From Myotis daubentonii (Eukaryota > Chordata > Mammalia > Chiroptera > Vespertilionidae), in NCBI RefSeq assembly GCF_963259705.1, contig NC_081840.1, positions 2,185,956-2,249,955 on the forward strand: 64,000 nucleotides of DNA, read 5' to 3'. Under the pieces are notes generated by a model. The model saw only the letters and a list, made by a program, of their open reading frames with translations, made no database searches and was not told where the DNA came from. How positions within the stretch are numbered: position 1 is the stretch's first letter; each line of letters opens with the position of its first letter. Shown one piece after another: positions 1 to 11,127 of this stretch. The position numbers and the translations under genes were made by a program.

Positions 1-1651
1 GATCTTACTAATGTTCACAGCATGTGGCCTTGCCCAGCACTGGCCACTCTGAGCCTCACTCTCCCCACGGAAAGCAGAGGCTCAGGGCTAAGCTGGCGGC
101 ACGCAGGTGGGCTGAGTCCCAGGCGCCGTCCCTCCCCCGCAGGGATAGGGACCTGCTGCTCTCCCCAGGCCTCCCCTGGTAGTGCCGACTGGGGTGTGGT
201 TCTGGGTGACCGGGTGGGCTTTCTGCAAGGCCAGGGTTAGGGAGGCTTTGCATATTTGTGTGGGCAGCTCCTGAGCTCCCTTCACCCCCCCTCCCGCCTC
301 CGTGAGCCCCTGAACAAAGAGTCCTCACAGCACCCCCACCCCCACCCCACCCCCCTCCAGGGTCCCCTCTGGCTCAGTGGAGGCTGTGGCACCGCATTGT
401 TCATTGTGTGGAGCCCACGCAGCCACTGGTGCAGGTCCTTAGATCAAGGTCACTCCTGGGTGGGCTGGGGAGGGCGGTGTGCGCCAGGCACGCAGGCTGC
501 CTCCGCCGGAGCCTCAGCTCCCCGTGCATGTCTCCAGGGCCTCGCCCACGGGGATTCCCAAAAGGAAGCCTTCCCGGCATCACTCTGCCCTTGATAAAGG
601 CGCCCAGCACCCCGGGCTACCAGCTCTCAGGGGTCAGAGGCCAACCCAGCGGCACTCGGGCCAACCCCACATCCCCCAGCAGAACCCGAACCGCAATGAC
701 CCAGGAAGCCAGGGCGAACCGACTCTACGCCGGAGCCCAGGGGTCCTGTTCCACTGACCCGGATGGCACTGTGCTTTCCAGAACCGTGCCCTGGGACATC
801 GTGCATTTGTTCGTCCACCTAATAAACACACGCTGGCCACTGTCCTGAGGGTCAGACACAGCTCAAGGCGCTGGGGCCGCAGGTAGTAAGCCGTGAGGGG
901 GGCTTGGGCCACGGACAGACGGGTCCATCGGAGGGCAGCTCCGCCAAGGCCAGAGCGGTGCCGCCTGAAGAATGGGGAGCGGGCACGGAGCAGGCCAAGC
1001 TCCATGCTCACCTGAGCAAGCCCATAGGTGCTCAAGACACATGTGCTTACCAAGTGCACACGCCATCACAGGAGTCAGCGTGCACGGATGCGTGGTGTGT
1101 GCATGAGTGTGTGGTGACCGGACAAGAGCGGGCAGTGCGCTGGCCTTCGACGGACCCTGCCAGGCGTGGCAGCCCTCGGACTCTCCTCCACCCAGCCAGG
1201 CTTCTCTCTTCTCAGGAGCGTCTCATGGATTCTAGCGTCTCATGGATTCTAGAACATGTAGAATTGTAACCCCCTGATCCTGTCAGTTGGAGAACACCGT
1301 GCACTTTGAACAGAATCCATGATAATTCCTGGAAACACCCAGGAGCGCCAGCCCTTGCCTGCAGGGGCGGGTGGGGAGGGAGACAGCAGGGAGCGTCCCT
1401 CGGAGGCGGGGCCTGGTGCTTGCTGAGTCAGCCAGCTGTTTAGCGGAGGCAGCTCCAGGCTGCTTGGTCGGCAGGAGGCCAGCCTTCACCTAAGGCGGGC
1501 GCGTCTGGAAGCTGCCCATCAAGGATGCCAGCCCGTGGGGCTCCACGTGGCCGACTGGAAGCAAACAGATGGACTTTGCCAACCCTCAGCGAGACCCCCC
1601 AGTCCTACTGTGTGGCGCTTTCAGGACTCCTCCTTGCTGTCCATCACAAAG
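1..1651. other. Unique upstream DNA, no feature recognised
   Basis: Moderately GC-rich sequence without recognisable repeat, exon or RNA gene. The short open frames on both strands overlap one another and show no protein-like signature. Confidence 0.5.
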
Positions 1652-1868
1652 GTGCCCAGCCCGGCCGGTGTGCTCAGCGGTCAAAGTCGACCTATGAACC
1701 AGGAGGTCACGGTTCGAATCCCGGTCAGGGCACAGGCCCAATGTGGGCTCAATCCCCAGTGTGGGGTGTGCAGGAGGCAGCTGATCAGTGATTCTCTCTC
1801 ACCATTGATGTTTCTCTCTCTCTCCCCCTCTCCTTTTTTCTGAAATCAATAAAAATATATTTAAAAAG
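1652..1868 (+). mobile_element. VES-type SINE
   Basis: The tRNA-derived head has A-box-like and B-box-like (GGTTCGAATCC) pol III promoter parts. It is followed by the typical 'gtgcaggaggcagc' body, a pyrimidine-rich tract and the AATAAAAATAT tail. No clear target duplication was resolved. These SINEs are mobilised in trans by L1. Confidence 0.9.
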
Positions 1869-2569
1869 CAATCAAACAAGCAAACAAAAAACCCCAAAAT
1901 GATGCCCAGAGTAAGTGTTTGCAATATTCAAAAGAACCTTCGATGCCTTTACAATTGTTAGAACATGCACAATGGAGGAAAAGTCGGGAGCAAATTGTGG
2001 CTGTGTGTATTACTAGCTAGAGACATCCGAACTGAATTACCCGGAAGAACATTAAGTCGCCACTGCTCCCCAGGCAGAGGGAAAGGGCGCACAGGGGAGG
2101 GAAGGGCATTTGTGCTGGGCACCTACTATGCGCCAAGGCTGCGAGAGGCACCGTCGCTACATTATGCCCGCTCGTCCCTACAGCAATCTGGAGACTCACA
2201 TCACTTCACACACTGTCTGAGAAGCTCACAGCAGTCACCTTCCATTTCTTCCCTCCTGGCCTGTTTGCTAGTTTGTCATAGATGTTTACTTCTCTGTGTG
2301 TTATAAACCCCACAATACCGTGTCAGTATTTTTACTTTAGATGTTTAATTATCTTTTAAAAGGATTTTTAAAAAGAAAACAAGTAGTTTATATTTCCCCG
2401 TGTACCTATCATTTCCAGGGCTCCCCATTCCTTTACAAAGGCTCGGTCTGGCTTAAGCTTGGGGGTTCCTTTGAGTCAAGCCTTCACTTGCCAACCACTC
2501 TTGCTGGTGAGGGTGGTTGAAGACCCGTGGGCCTCCTCCAGTCCTTTAAAAAATAAGAAAATAAAATAA
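1869..2569. other. Unique AT-richer DNA, no feature recognised
   Basis: Sequence between a SINE and an L1 3' end. No gene or confident repeat was identified. Confidence 0.4.
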
Positions 2570-3295
2570 AAAGACATCCAAGTCTTGTCAAGGATGTGGA
2601 GCAATTAGAATCATCATGCCTTGTTGGTGGGAATAAAAAATGGCATACCCATTCTAGAAAACAGTTTGGCGGTTTCTAGCTAAAATTACACCTACATGAT
2701 CCAACCATTTTACTTCTGGGAATATATGCAGAGCAGAGGTCAGCATATTTTCCACACAACGATCAATACCGGAATGCGCATGACAGTTGTGTTTGTAATA
2801 GCCAAATCTGGAAACAGTCCAGATGTCCACCAGCAGGTGATAGATAAGCAAACTGTGGTGCATCTATATAACAGAATAGTACCAGACATTACATAGGGAT
2901 GCATCATGGGCACATGAGGCAACACAGATGAAGTATGAAATAGTTATGCTGGAAGAAAACAGAAAATAAAAAAAACACATACTGTACAATTCAAATTATA
3001 TCAAATTCTCTCTCATCATTGATATTTCTGTCTCTCTTTCCCCTCTTCCTTCCTCTCTCTGAAATCAATAAAAATATATTTTAAAAAGAAATTACAGATT
3101 AATCTATAGTGACAGAAAGCAGATGGGGATGGAGAGTGAGAGTGGAGAATGGATTTCAAAGCACAAAGAAATTTTCAGGAATAATGAGTAAACTCATTAT
3201 GTTAATTGTGATTTTTTTAATGGTTACATACATATGTCAAAATTCTTCCAAGTTTACACTTTAAATATGTAATTTATACATCAACAAATTGTAAA
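2570..3295 (+). mobile_element. Ancient L1 3' end (L1M type), interrupted by a SINE fragment
   Basis: The sequence tracks the conserved 3' part of old mammalian L1s. It shows the 'caaggatgtggagcaatta' and 'aaacagtttggcggtttct' segments, then AT-rich 3' UTR ending near 3290. A short VES tail (3006-3088) sits inside it. No coding capacity remains. Confidence 0.75.
3006..3088 (+). mobile_element. 5'-truncated VES SINE tail
   Basis: Only the pyrimidine tract and the AATAAAAATATATTTT tail of a VES SINE are present, inside the L1 3' end. 5' truncation is usual for elements copied by target-primed reverse transcription. Confidence 0.8.
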
Positions 3296-3795
3296 CATGT
3301 ATTGGGTGGGCTTAAATCAGATTGGGCATGGCAGAAGAAATGACAGTGAACTGGAATAAAACACAATAGATATTATCCAAACTGAGAAAATAATTATTTA
3401 AAAGAAAACAATGAAGAGAGACTAAAGGGTCAGAGGACATATCCAGCAGGTTAACGTGTATTCAATCAGAGTCTCAGAAGAAGAAGAAGAGAGAGAAGGG
3501 GACCAAAAAAAAAAAAAATACAGAAAGAGATCATGTCCACATTTTTTCTTTCCAAATTTCCAACAAACTATTGATCCAAAAAAAAGGTCAACAAGCCCTA
3601 AGCAGGAAAACTATGAAAAAATTCACATCATCATCAAATGTCTGACGACCAAAAATAAAGAGAAAAATCTTAAAAGCACCCAGAAATTTTTTAAAAATAC
3701 ATTAATTATAGGGAATTAATAATAGAATAAACAGCTGCCTTCTCACTGGGAGCAGAAGACAGAAGACAATGGAAGCACATCTTTAAAACCGCTGA

Positions 3796-4062
3796 AAGAT
3801 GCCCTGGACAGTGTGTCTCAGTGGTTAGGGCATGGCCTCACTCACCAAAAGGTTCTGGGTTTAGTTCCTGGTCAAGGGCACGTACCTGAGTTGCAGGTTT
3901 GATCCCTGGCACTGGTCAGGTCACATTAAGGAGATAAAAAATCAATGTGTCTCTCTCCCTTCCATGTTTCTCTCTCTCTCCTTCCCCTACCCTCCCTACC
4001 TTCCACTCTCTCTAAAAATCAATGGGAAAAATATCCTCGGGTGAGGATTAACAAACACAAAA
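3796..4062 (+). mobile_element. VES-related SINE, older subfamily
   Basis: The head reads 'gtgtctcagtggttagggc', and the tail 'aaaaatcaatgggaaaaata' followed by 'tcctcgggtgaggattaaca'. That tail is shared with the elements at 7072, 45537 and (reverse) 53168 and differs from the commoner AATAAAAATAT tail. It is inserted in L1. Confidence 0.8.
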
Positions 4063-4206
4063 AAACTGCTGACAGAAAATAACTGCCAACCTAGAATTCT
4101 ATACCCAGTAAAGGTTTTCTATAAAAGTATAGGGGAATAAAGACATTTTCAGATAAACAAACCACTGAGAGAATTTATTGCCAGCAGATCCGCACTACAA
4201 GAAATA

Positions 4207-4639
4207 CTGTGTTTTTCCTTAAGAAAAGATGCTATTTTTTTCCTAAGATTGTTAGACTGAAAGTCGAGGAGTGTCTTATACATGGAAGTCAGCTGAGGAG
4301 GGAGCCAAGAGGGTGCCTCACTGCCCATACCTTGTCATCCGAGCCCATAAAGATGTCAAAAAAGAAAAAGATAAATACCGCTAAGGGACTGACTTACTCT
4401 GCAAAATTCAAACTGAATGTAATCAGCTATGCAAAAGAGCATGGAAATAGAGCTGCAGAGAGACCATTTAGACCTCCTCCCACGGAGTGTGTGAGCAGAC
4501 AGTGGGGAAAACAGGAAGAACAACTCCTTAAGATGCCAAAAAGAAGGCCTTAAGAGGAAAACCAGCAAAATGTTTAAAATATTGATTTATTAATTTTGGG
4601 TTGGAAAAGTGGGGGGCATCTTATACATGGAAAATACGG
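4207..4639 (+). mobile_element. Tc2/pogo-like DNA transposon, deletion derivative
   Basis: The terminal inverted repeats are CTGTGTTTTTCC (left) and CCGTATTTTCC (right, reverse complement), flanked by TA on both sides (4205-4206, 4640-4641). Inside, from about 4353, a frame encodes MSKKKKINTAKGLTYSAKFK followed by a helix-turn-helix-like stretch including YAKEHGNRAAE and QWGKQEEQL. This resembles the Brinker/pogo-type DNA-binding domain of Tc2-like transposases. The catalytic domain is absent, so it is non-autonomous. It sits within the ancient L1. Confidence 0.75.
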
Positions 4640-4651
4640 TATTATAAGAAA

Positions 4652-4816
4652 CCAGAGGCCCTATGCACAAAATTTGTGCAAGAGTAGGCCTTCCCTCCCA
4701 CCAGCTGCTGGCACTGGCTTCCTCTGGCACCCAGGACCCGGGCTTCCCACGCAGCCCTGGCTTCGTCCGGAAAGTTGTCTGGTCTAATTAGCATATTATG
4801 CTTTTATTATTATAGA
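4652..4816 (-). mobile_element. Short Helitron with both termini
   Basis: Read on the minus strand it starts TC after an A, has a GCACAAATTTTGTGC hairpin near its 3' end, and ends CTGG (canonical CTAG) before a T. The interior is reduced to about 120 bp. The A^T insertion context fits rolling-circle Helitrons of vesper bats. Confidence 0.75.
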
Positions 4817-5230
4817 TCCTTCCAGCTAAAGGGAATGATACATAGACATACAGATCGAAGGAAGGAAAGAAGAGTACTGGGAATACTCAATATGAATGAC
4901 TATTGTTTCTTAATTTCTTTAAAATACGAGTAAAAACATTTAAGGTACAAAAGTACATGTATGTAGGGTTTATAATTTATGAAGAGGTCAAATATATGAC
5001 AAGAAAAGCACAAAGGACCAGAGAAGAATAAATGGATTTATGGCATGATCGCTCTTGCATTTTACACAAACCTGTAAAATATTAATTCAATGTAAACTGT
5101 GATCAATTTAGAGTGCATATTATAATACCTAAAGTAACCCCTAAAAATAATACAAATGCTACAATGTCAGTAGAAAGGAGAAAATGGAACACTGAAATTA
5201 CCCTGTTACCCCAAAAGAAAGCCATCAACA

Positions 5231-5957
5231 CTAATAAAAGAGAAAAATGGTAATTGGCGTACGAGCTACCCTTTTCATTGGCTAATCAGGGCTATATGCA
5301 AATTAACTGCCAACTAAGATTGGCAGTTAACTGCCAACAAGATGGCGGTTAATTTGCATATGTAGGCACAATGCAGGGAGGCGAAAGGGAAAGCAGGAAG
5401 AAGCCCCCTGCCACTGACAGTGATCGGAAACCCAGGGGGGAGCTAAGAGCTGGGGGGCAGGGCAAAGGCGGCCCTGGGGCTGCCTTTGCCCTGCCCCCCA
5501 GCCATGATCAGAGAATCAGGTGCCTTTTCCGCCCTGGCCAGTGATAGCAGGAAGTAGGGGTGGAGCCAGCGATGGGAGCTGGGCATGGTCGAAGCTGGCA
5601 GTCCCAGGAGCTAGGGGTCCCTTGCCTGGGCCTAAAGCGAAGCCCACGATCGTGGGGCCGCTGCAGCTGTGGGTCCCCGCTGCCCGGGCCGGACGCCTCA
5701 GCCAGAGGCGTCCTGCAGGGGCAGGAGCGGAGCCTGCGCGATCCCGGCGCCCCCTGCTGCCACTGCAGGTCCCCACTGCCGGGGCCGGACGCCTCAGCCA
5801 GAGGCATCAGGCCTGGGCAAGGGGCCAATCCTGCGATTGGAGGGTGATGGGGGTCAACGCCTGAGGGCTCCCAGTATGTGAGAGGGGGCAGGCTGGGCTG
5901 AGGGACACTCCCCCCCACACACACCCAGTGCACGAATTTCGTGCACCGGGCCCCTAG
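5231..5957 (+). mobile_element. Non-autonomous Helitron (HeliBat-like)
   Basis: The 5' end resembles that of the element at 24384 ('ctaataaaagag'). The 3' end has the near-perfect hairpin GTGCACGAATTTCGTGCAC a few bases before a terminal CTAG at 5954-5957, followed by T. The GC-rich middle carries an imperfect direct repeat ('cgggccggacgcctcagcca' at about 5687 and 5778). There is no Rep/helicase coding region. It is inserted in the ancient L1. Confidence 0.85.
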
Positions 5958-7071
5958 TGAAGAAATAAAGAAGCAAAGAGAAAAAGCGAGGAAAAGAAAA
6001 CAAGTAGAAAATGGAGGCTCTCACCCAACCATATCGCTAACCACATATAAAATAAACGCTCCAACGAAAAGACGGCTGTCGTCGGACTGGACGAAAGAGT
6101 GAACCATAAACAAGTAAAGCGAGATACAACTCCATGCTGCTGACAACAGAAAACGTTCAATACAATGGAAACATCCGAAAGTCGAAGGACAGGAAAACAT
6201 GGCACATGAAAACTCTAAGCATGAAAAAGCTAGTGCAGATATACTACTGGCAGATCAAGGGCTATCACCAGAGGAACATTCCAGAATGTAAAAAGGACCA
6301 ATTCATAAAGAGAAACCCTAGCAACCCTACGTGCACGTGCATGAATAATAGAGCTTCGAAACCGGGGAAGCGAACGTTCACAGAATTAGGGGGAGAAAGG
6401 GGAAAACCCACAGTCATCGCTGGGGATTGTAACAATTACTCTGTCAGTCACAAATAGAACCAGGGCCAGGGCGTGGGTCAGGCGAGTGAAGCGCTTGGTG
6501 CAAAAGTTAAAAAGCACCAAGAAACTCCATAACCAAGATAAATAATATTTTAAGACAATATTTTTAAAAATTAAAATTAATGCAAAAAACCCAGCAGGAA
6601 CAAAACATCAGCATTTTAGAACAATGACGGGATCGGTATTGCTGCTTTTTCCTTTTGCTTCAGGCGAAAATGTGGATGAGACAGCACCTTTACTGACCCT
6701 TCTTTATTTAACATTTTTAAATTTTCTGCAGCACTTCCACCCATGTCATCAAAAAAATCACTAGGGGAATAGGAAAATATTCTAAACTGAATGATAATGA
6801 ATCTATAACAGTGCCATATGTGGGAAGCAGCTAAAACACTTCTATGAGAAAATTTATGCCTTTCAATGCTTGTGTTATTTAAAAAATGAAGTTTTAAAGT
6901 CAATGATCTAAGCTTTCATGTTAAAAAGCAAGGAGTAAAAGAGCAAAATTTAACTATTGCTAACACAAAGTTAGTTATAAAGAGGAGCAGAGATCAATGA
7001 ATTAGAAAGCAAACAATAGGAAAAATTAGCAAGGTCAAAAGTTGTTTCTGTGAAAAGATGAACAAAATTTA

Positions 7072-7333
7072 GCCCTAGCCGGTTTGGCTCAGTGGATAGA
7101 GCATCAGCCTGTGGACTGAAGGGCCCCAGGTTCGATTCCAGTCAAGGGCACATGCCTGAGTTGTGGGCTCAACCCTGGCCCAGGCCCTGGTCAGGGCTCT
7201 AGCAGGAGGCAACCAATTGGTATGTTTCTCTCACATCAGTGTTTCTCTCTGACTTTCCCTCTCTCTTCCACTCTCACTAAAAATCAATGGAAAAATGATT
7301 TTTCATTTCAGATGAGGATTAACCCCCCCCCCC
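7072..7333 (+). mobile_element. VES-related SINE, older subfamily, in L1
   Basis: Full-length head and older-type tail, flanked by copies of an AAAAGATGAACA target. The right copy carries a small internal repeat. It splits the L1 ORF2 remnant. Confidence 0.85.
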
Positions 7334-7399
7334 AAAAGATGAACAGATTAACAAAATTTATAAGTCTCCAGCTAGATTGAGGAAGAAAAATGTGAAATA

Positions 7400-7423
7400 A
7401 ACACACACACACACACACACACA
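7400..7423. repeat. (AC)n microsatellite
   Basis: Twelve uninterrupted AC dinucleotides within the L1 remnant. Confidence 0.95.
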
Positions 7424-7713
7424 GCATTACATTGCTATAGATGTTACAAACGTTAAATGGATAATAATGAATAACGTTATGCCAGTTTAGATGAAATGGA
7501 CCAATTGTTTTAAAAGCACAACCTGTTAAAACTGACTTAAGAAGAAATAGAAGATCTGAAATTAGTTAGCTCTGCTCTTGCACACAGCTCCCTGTCCCTC
7601 CAGCTCCAGACCCTGCACATCTTGTATCTCAGGGTTCCCTGGCGCTCAGCCCTCCTCCTGGGAGAGCTAGTAAACAAAGGTAGTTAGTTGCTATATTTTA
7701 TTTTATAGCTTTA

Positions 7714-7819
7714 CTAGGGCCCCGGTGCACGAATTTATGCACTGGTGGGGTCCCTCAGCCTGGCCTGCGCCCTCTTGAAATCCGGGACTCCTCAAGGGAA
7801 TGTCAGACTGCTGGTTTCC
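7714..7819 (-). mobile_element. Helitron 3'-terminal fragment
   Basis: The terminal CTAG at 7714-7717 follows an A. Next to it are GGGCCCCGGTGCACGAATTT and the start of the usual bat Helitron body. After about 100 bp it is replaced by a VES 3' fragment. Confidence 0.8.
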
Positions 7820-7935
7820 ATCTCCAGTAGGGGGCGTGCAGGAGGCAGCCTATTGGTGATTCTCATCATTGATGTTTCTATTGCTCTCGCCTTCTCCCTT
7901 CCTCACTGAAATAATATATATATATACTTTTATAA
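7820..7935 (+). mobile_element. VES SINE 3' fragment joined to a Helitron fragment
   Basis: Begins mid-element at the 'ccagtagggggcgtgcagg' segment and runs to the tail. It contains a CTCF-like core at 7824-7837 (see findings). Confidence 0.8.
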
Positions 7936-8029
7936 AGAAGAGGAGAAGGAGCTACTTGTAGGTTTAAGATAATATCCATGTCTTTACCTGTGCATGCAAT
8001 TTACCCCTTGGAAAGCCCTACTTCTTATC

Positions 8030-8165
8030 CCACTTGATCTTCACAACCACGGTCTAAGGGCCTTAGAAGAGTAAGAATCGCGTGCCCATTTCACAGAAGG
8101 GAAAACTGTTCTCAAAGGGAAGCTGACTTGCCGGGGCCCACAGTGATTAGCTGGGGCTCAGACCT
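8030..8165 (-). mobile_element. MIR SINE
   Basis: Reverse-complement MIR features: 'cttgatcttcacaacca', 'cccatttcacagaaggg' and 'agctgacttgcc'. Confidence 0.6.
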
Positions 8166-8170
8166 CCATG

Positions 8171-9960
8171 CTGTTGAATCGTGGAGTTGTTGGGGGAGCT
8201 GGAGGCGGAGCTGGGGCTCCCTTGCCACGTCATGGAGGTGTGCAAATAGCGCTGGAGCCAGGTGGGGCCAGTCAATGTTAAGCAAATAAGGGCTATCTTT
8301 CAGGCGGGTGGTTTCTATAGCCATTTCCTGGAGCCCGGGCCAAGCAGGCAAGGTGACGGGCGAGGTGACGGGGTGACGGGGAGGAGGCACCCCTCCGGCT
8401 GTAAAGCAGCCGAGAGCAGCCCAGGGGGGCGAGACTTTAGGGGTGGGCCTCTGGTTCCTCCAAACCTGTGTAAACATCAGGAGGGTGTCCATGGCTACGC
8501 CGTTTCCCAGGGGACCCAGCCAGACACGGGAGGCGCCGGGAGGCGGCTTGTCTCGAGAGAAGGGGGTGCTGAGCGGCTGCTCTGGGCTAGGGTTTCCCCA
8601 CTGTGCGCCGTCTCCCCCAGCTCCTGCCCCTGCTCCCTCAGATCCCGCAGGTGACGGAGGCGCCAGGCCACACTTCCCAGGGGCTGGTGTCTAGCTGCCT
8701 TCCCGTGCCCTCCCCTCTGGGTCTCTGGGGCTTCCTGACACTGGGTGTTTGGCTTCTTCTCCCCCGTGGGCACGAACTTGCTTGTGTTTGGAAGCAGAAA
8801 CTGGGCCATCTTTCTGCAGCCTCCTCTCCCCAGCCCCACTCTGCCCGGTCTTTCAGACCCTTTCTACCTCCTGAGCTCTTCCCAGCACCTCCATCCCAAG
8901 CACAAGGCCTCGCACCCAGACCCACCCCAGGACGGCTGCACTGCCTTGGTCTCCCCCGAGGTCCCTGGAAACCTCTCCCAGGGAGCATTCGATGAGAGAG
9001 AGCACTGCCCTCCTCCCCGGATGGAAGGAAGGTTCAAACGGGGCACAGGGAGGCTCAGGGACCGCACTCCAGGCCCTGCCTCCTCCCGGTGGATGAAAGA
9101 GCCCATAAAGCTAGCGCTCAGCCACCCCCTTGGCGAGCTCCATCTGGTGCCCTGGTACCGCTCCGGAACGTGGGAGTCTGTTCTTACGCATAAAACAGAG
9201 TGAAATCGTTCCTCCTAAACACTACAGAGCACAGTGCGCTCTTCATGGAGAAGGGCCCAGCACACAGCCACGTGCAGTCAATGTCACTACCAACCGCGGA
9301 CGAACTCAGCCAGCACTGTTACCACGACGGCTCAGCACCAGTTCCTGTGCGGGCTCAGCCGTGAGGGCCGCTCTGCTGTTAGGGCTGAAAGTCTCCCGGC
9401 GCCTGTGGGGCCCACCTGCGTGCATGTTCATCCGCCCTGCACGCCTTCCCACCCCATGTGGCGGACTTCACCGGTTCCTTCCAGCCCATCGCCACGGCCA
9501 CAGCAGCAGGCTGCCTGTCCACCGCCCCACGAAGCTGAGCCCTCTCTTGTTCTGATGCTCCCTGCAGCGTCTAGTCTATCCGGCCTCCATCCTGGCACTA
9601 ACCCGCCCACCGGGTGGCCTTCACCTGCTCTCATGTTCCCCGTACATGTACACGCGCACACACACAACTTTGAACCAGCCCTAGTGTGCCTGTAGTCAGC
9701 AAGGATGGTTGAATGAATAACCGATGAGTGAATGAGTGAATGGATGCATCAGGGAATTTTTAAAAAAATGATCAATCAAGTAATTAATCAATCAATGTGA
9801 TAGAAAAGGAAGTGAAATCCTCGCAGTGACCCTTGCCCTAAGTTACTGCCTCAGTCGGGCATGGAAATGAGACTTCAGTGGGTAAAATCCAGCACAGGGA
9901 ACATGGTCAATGACGTTGTAATGGCTGTGGGTGGTGTCAGGTGGGTAGCAGGCTTGGGGG
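8171..9960. other. Unique GC-rich DNA, no feature recognised
   Basis: No repeat or exon could be supported. Overlapping open frames on both strands look like GC-driven shadows. Confidence 0.4.
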
Positions 9961-9964
9961 GACG

Positions 9965-10066
9965 ATCGCTTTGGAAGTTATATAAATTACTATGTTGTAC
10001 CTGAAACTAATATAATATTGTATGTCAACTGTAATTGAGAAATAAATTTAAAAAATCCCTACCAAC
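9965..10066 (+). mobile_element. L1 3' end fragment
   Basis: The string 'ctatgttgtacctgaaacta' followed by 'tattgtatgtcaactgtaat' and an A-rich end matches the 3' terminus of old L1s. Confidence 0.6.
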
Positions 10067-10890
10067 AAAAAGAAATAGATAAAATAAAACTAATCTAGAA
10101 TCTTCTCTGCATAAAAAAAAAATTATCTAGATTGTTCTACCCTATTTACTTGCAAATATAAACCAGTGAGTGGTCGCAAGAGTGTGGGTTGCTTCGGGTC
10201 TTAGGACAATGCATCTGAGTGCCTGACCCCAGACCCCAGCCAGTACTTCGCTTGATGACCGCTGGTCCTTCGCTCTCTCTGGAGTCACCATTCCCGGGAT
10301 TCGGGAGCCACAGGGGCCTGTTCCCTGTCGCCCCGGTAACGGGGTAGGAGCACCGCATCTGGCAGGGACCAGGCCCTGCCCTGAAGCTCATGAAGGGAAG
10401 TCCTGTAGCCAGTCTCACTGTTAGTCAACAGGCTGTAGACTTCCCATTGCCAAGTCCCATGGCCAGTTCTCATCCTCGCCTTCTTGCTGGCATTTAACAC
10501 TGTTGCTTCCACCTTGAAACACTTCCTTCACTCACTTTCTGGGACACAATCGCCGTATTTCCTCCGACTTAGCTGGTGGCTCCTTCCAAATCCTGTCCTC
10601 CTCTGGTCTCCCCTCACCTCCTGCCCTCTCCTCTCTTTTCCTCTCCTCTTCCTACCATCGCTTCCTCGGTGCCCTTGTCCACTCTCAAGGCATGAAATAT
10701 GATTTTATACCACGAAGTGGGAAAAGATACTAGTTATTGATATATGCCCCACACGCACATGCTTGGCCAGAGCTACTGAAGCTGACTATGCATATATCCT
10801 AGGAACATATACACTCCCGCTCTCAGGTACGTACCCAGTGGAGATGCTTACATCCGTGTGTGGAAAAACCTTGAACAAAACTATTATTGG

Positions 10891-11113
10891 GCCCTGGCTG
10901 GTTTGGCTCAGTGGATAGAGTGTTGGCCTGCAGACTGCAGGGCCCCGGGTTCAATTCCGGTCAAGGGCACACACACAGGTTGTGGGCTTGACCCCCAGTA
11001 GGGGACGTGCAGGAGGCAACCGATTAATGATTCTCTCTCATCATTGATGTTTCTCTCCCTCTCCCTTCCTCTCTGAAATCAATAAAAATACATATTAAAA
11101 ACAAACAAACAAA
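10891..11113 (+). mobile_element. VES SINE with target duplication
   Basis: Full-length element flanked by the perfect 14-bp duplication AAAACTATTATTGG (10877-10890 and 11114-11127). Head, body and AATAAAAATA tail are well preserved. Confidence 0.95.
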
Positions 11114-11127
11114 AAAACTATTATTGG

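Larger units (their letters stand above)
3310..7580 (+). mobile_element. Ancient L1 (end of ORF1 to ORF2), dissected by five later insertions
   Basis: Consecutive blocks resemble old L1 sequence in the correct order. They are 3310-3795 (ORF1 region, 'agagagaaggggacc'), 4069-4206 ('aattctatacccagtaaagg'), 4817-5230, 5958-6470 and 6760-7580. The 5958-6470 block includes a degraded endonuclease stretch, TVIAGDCNNYS, like the L1 'GDFN' motif. The 6760-7580 block is ORF2 with 'tatgtgggaagcagctaaaa'. The gaps are a VES SINE, a Tc2-like element, two Helitrons and another VES SINE. Block 6470-6760 is too diverged to assign. All reading frames are broken. Confidence 0.75.

Noticed and set aside
1690..1730. 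tRNA-like A and B boxes, here and in every VES copy, considered as tRNA genes
   Set aside because: They belong to SINE heads. No cloverleaf with anticodon and acceptor stem is complete.
6616..6903. Minus-strand frame, and the 'gcgaaaatgtggatga' segment on plus, considered as a small-GTPase retrocopy
   Set aside because: The match is a few residues only, and the flanking sequence aligns with L1 ORF2.
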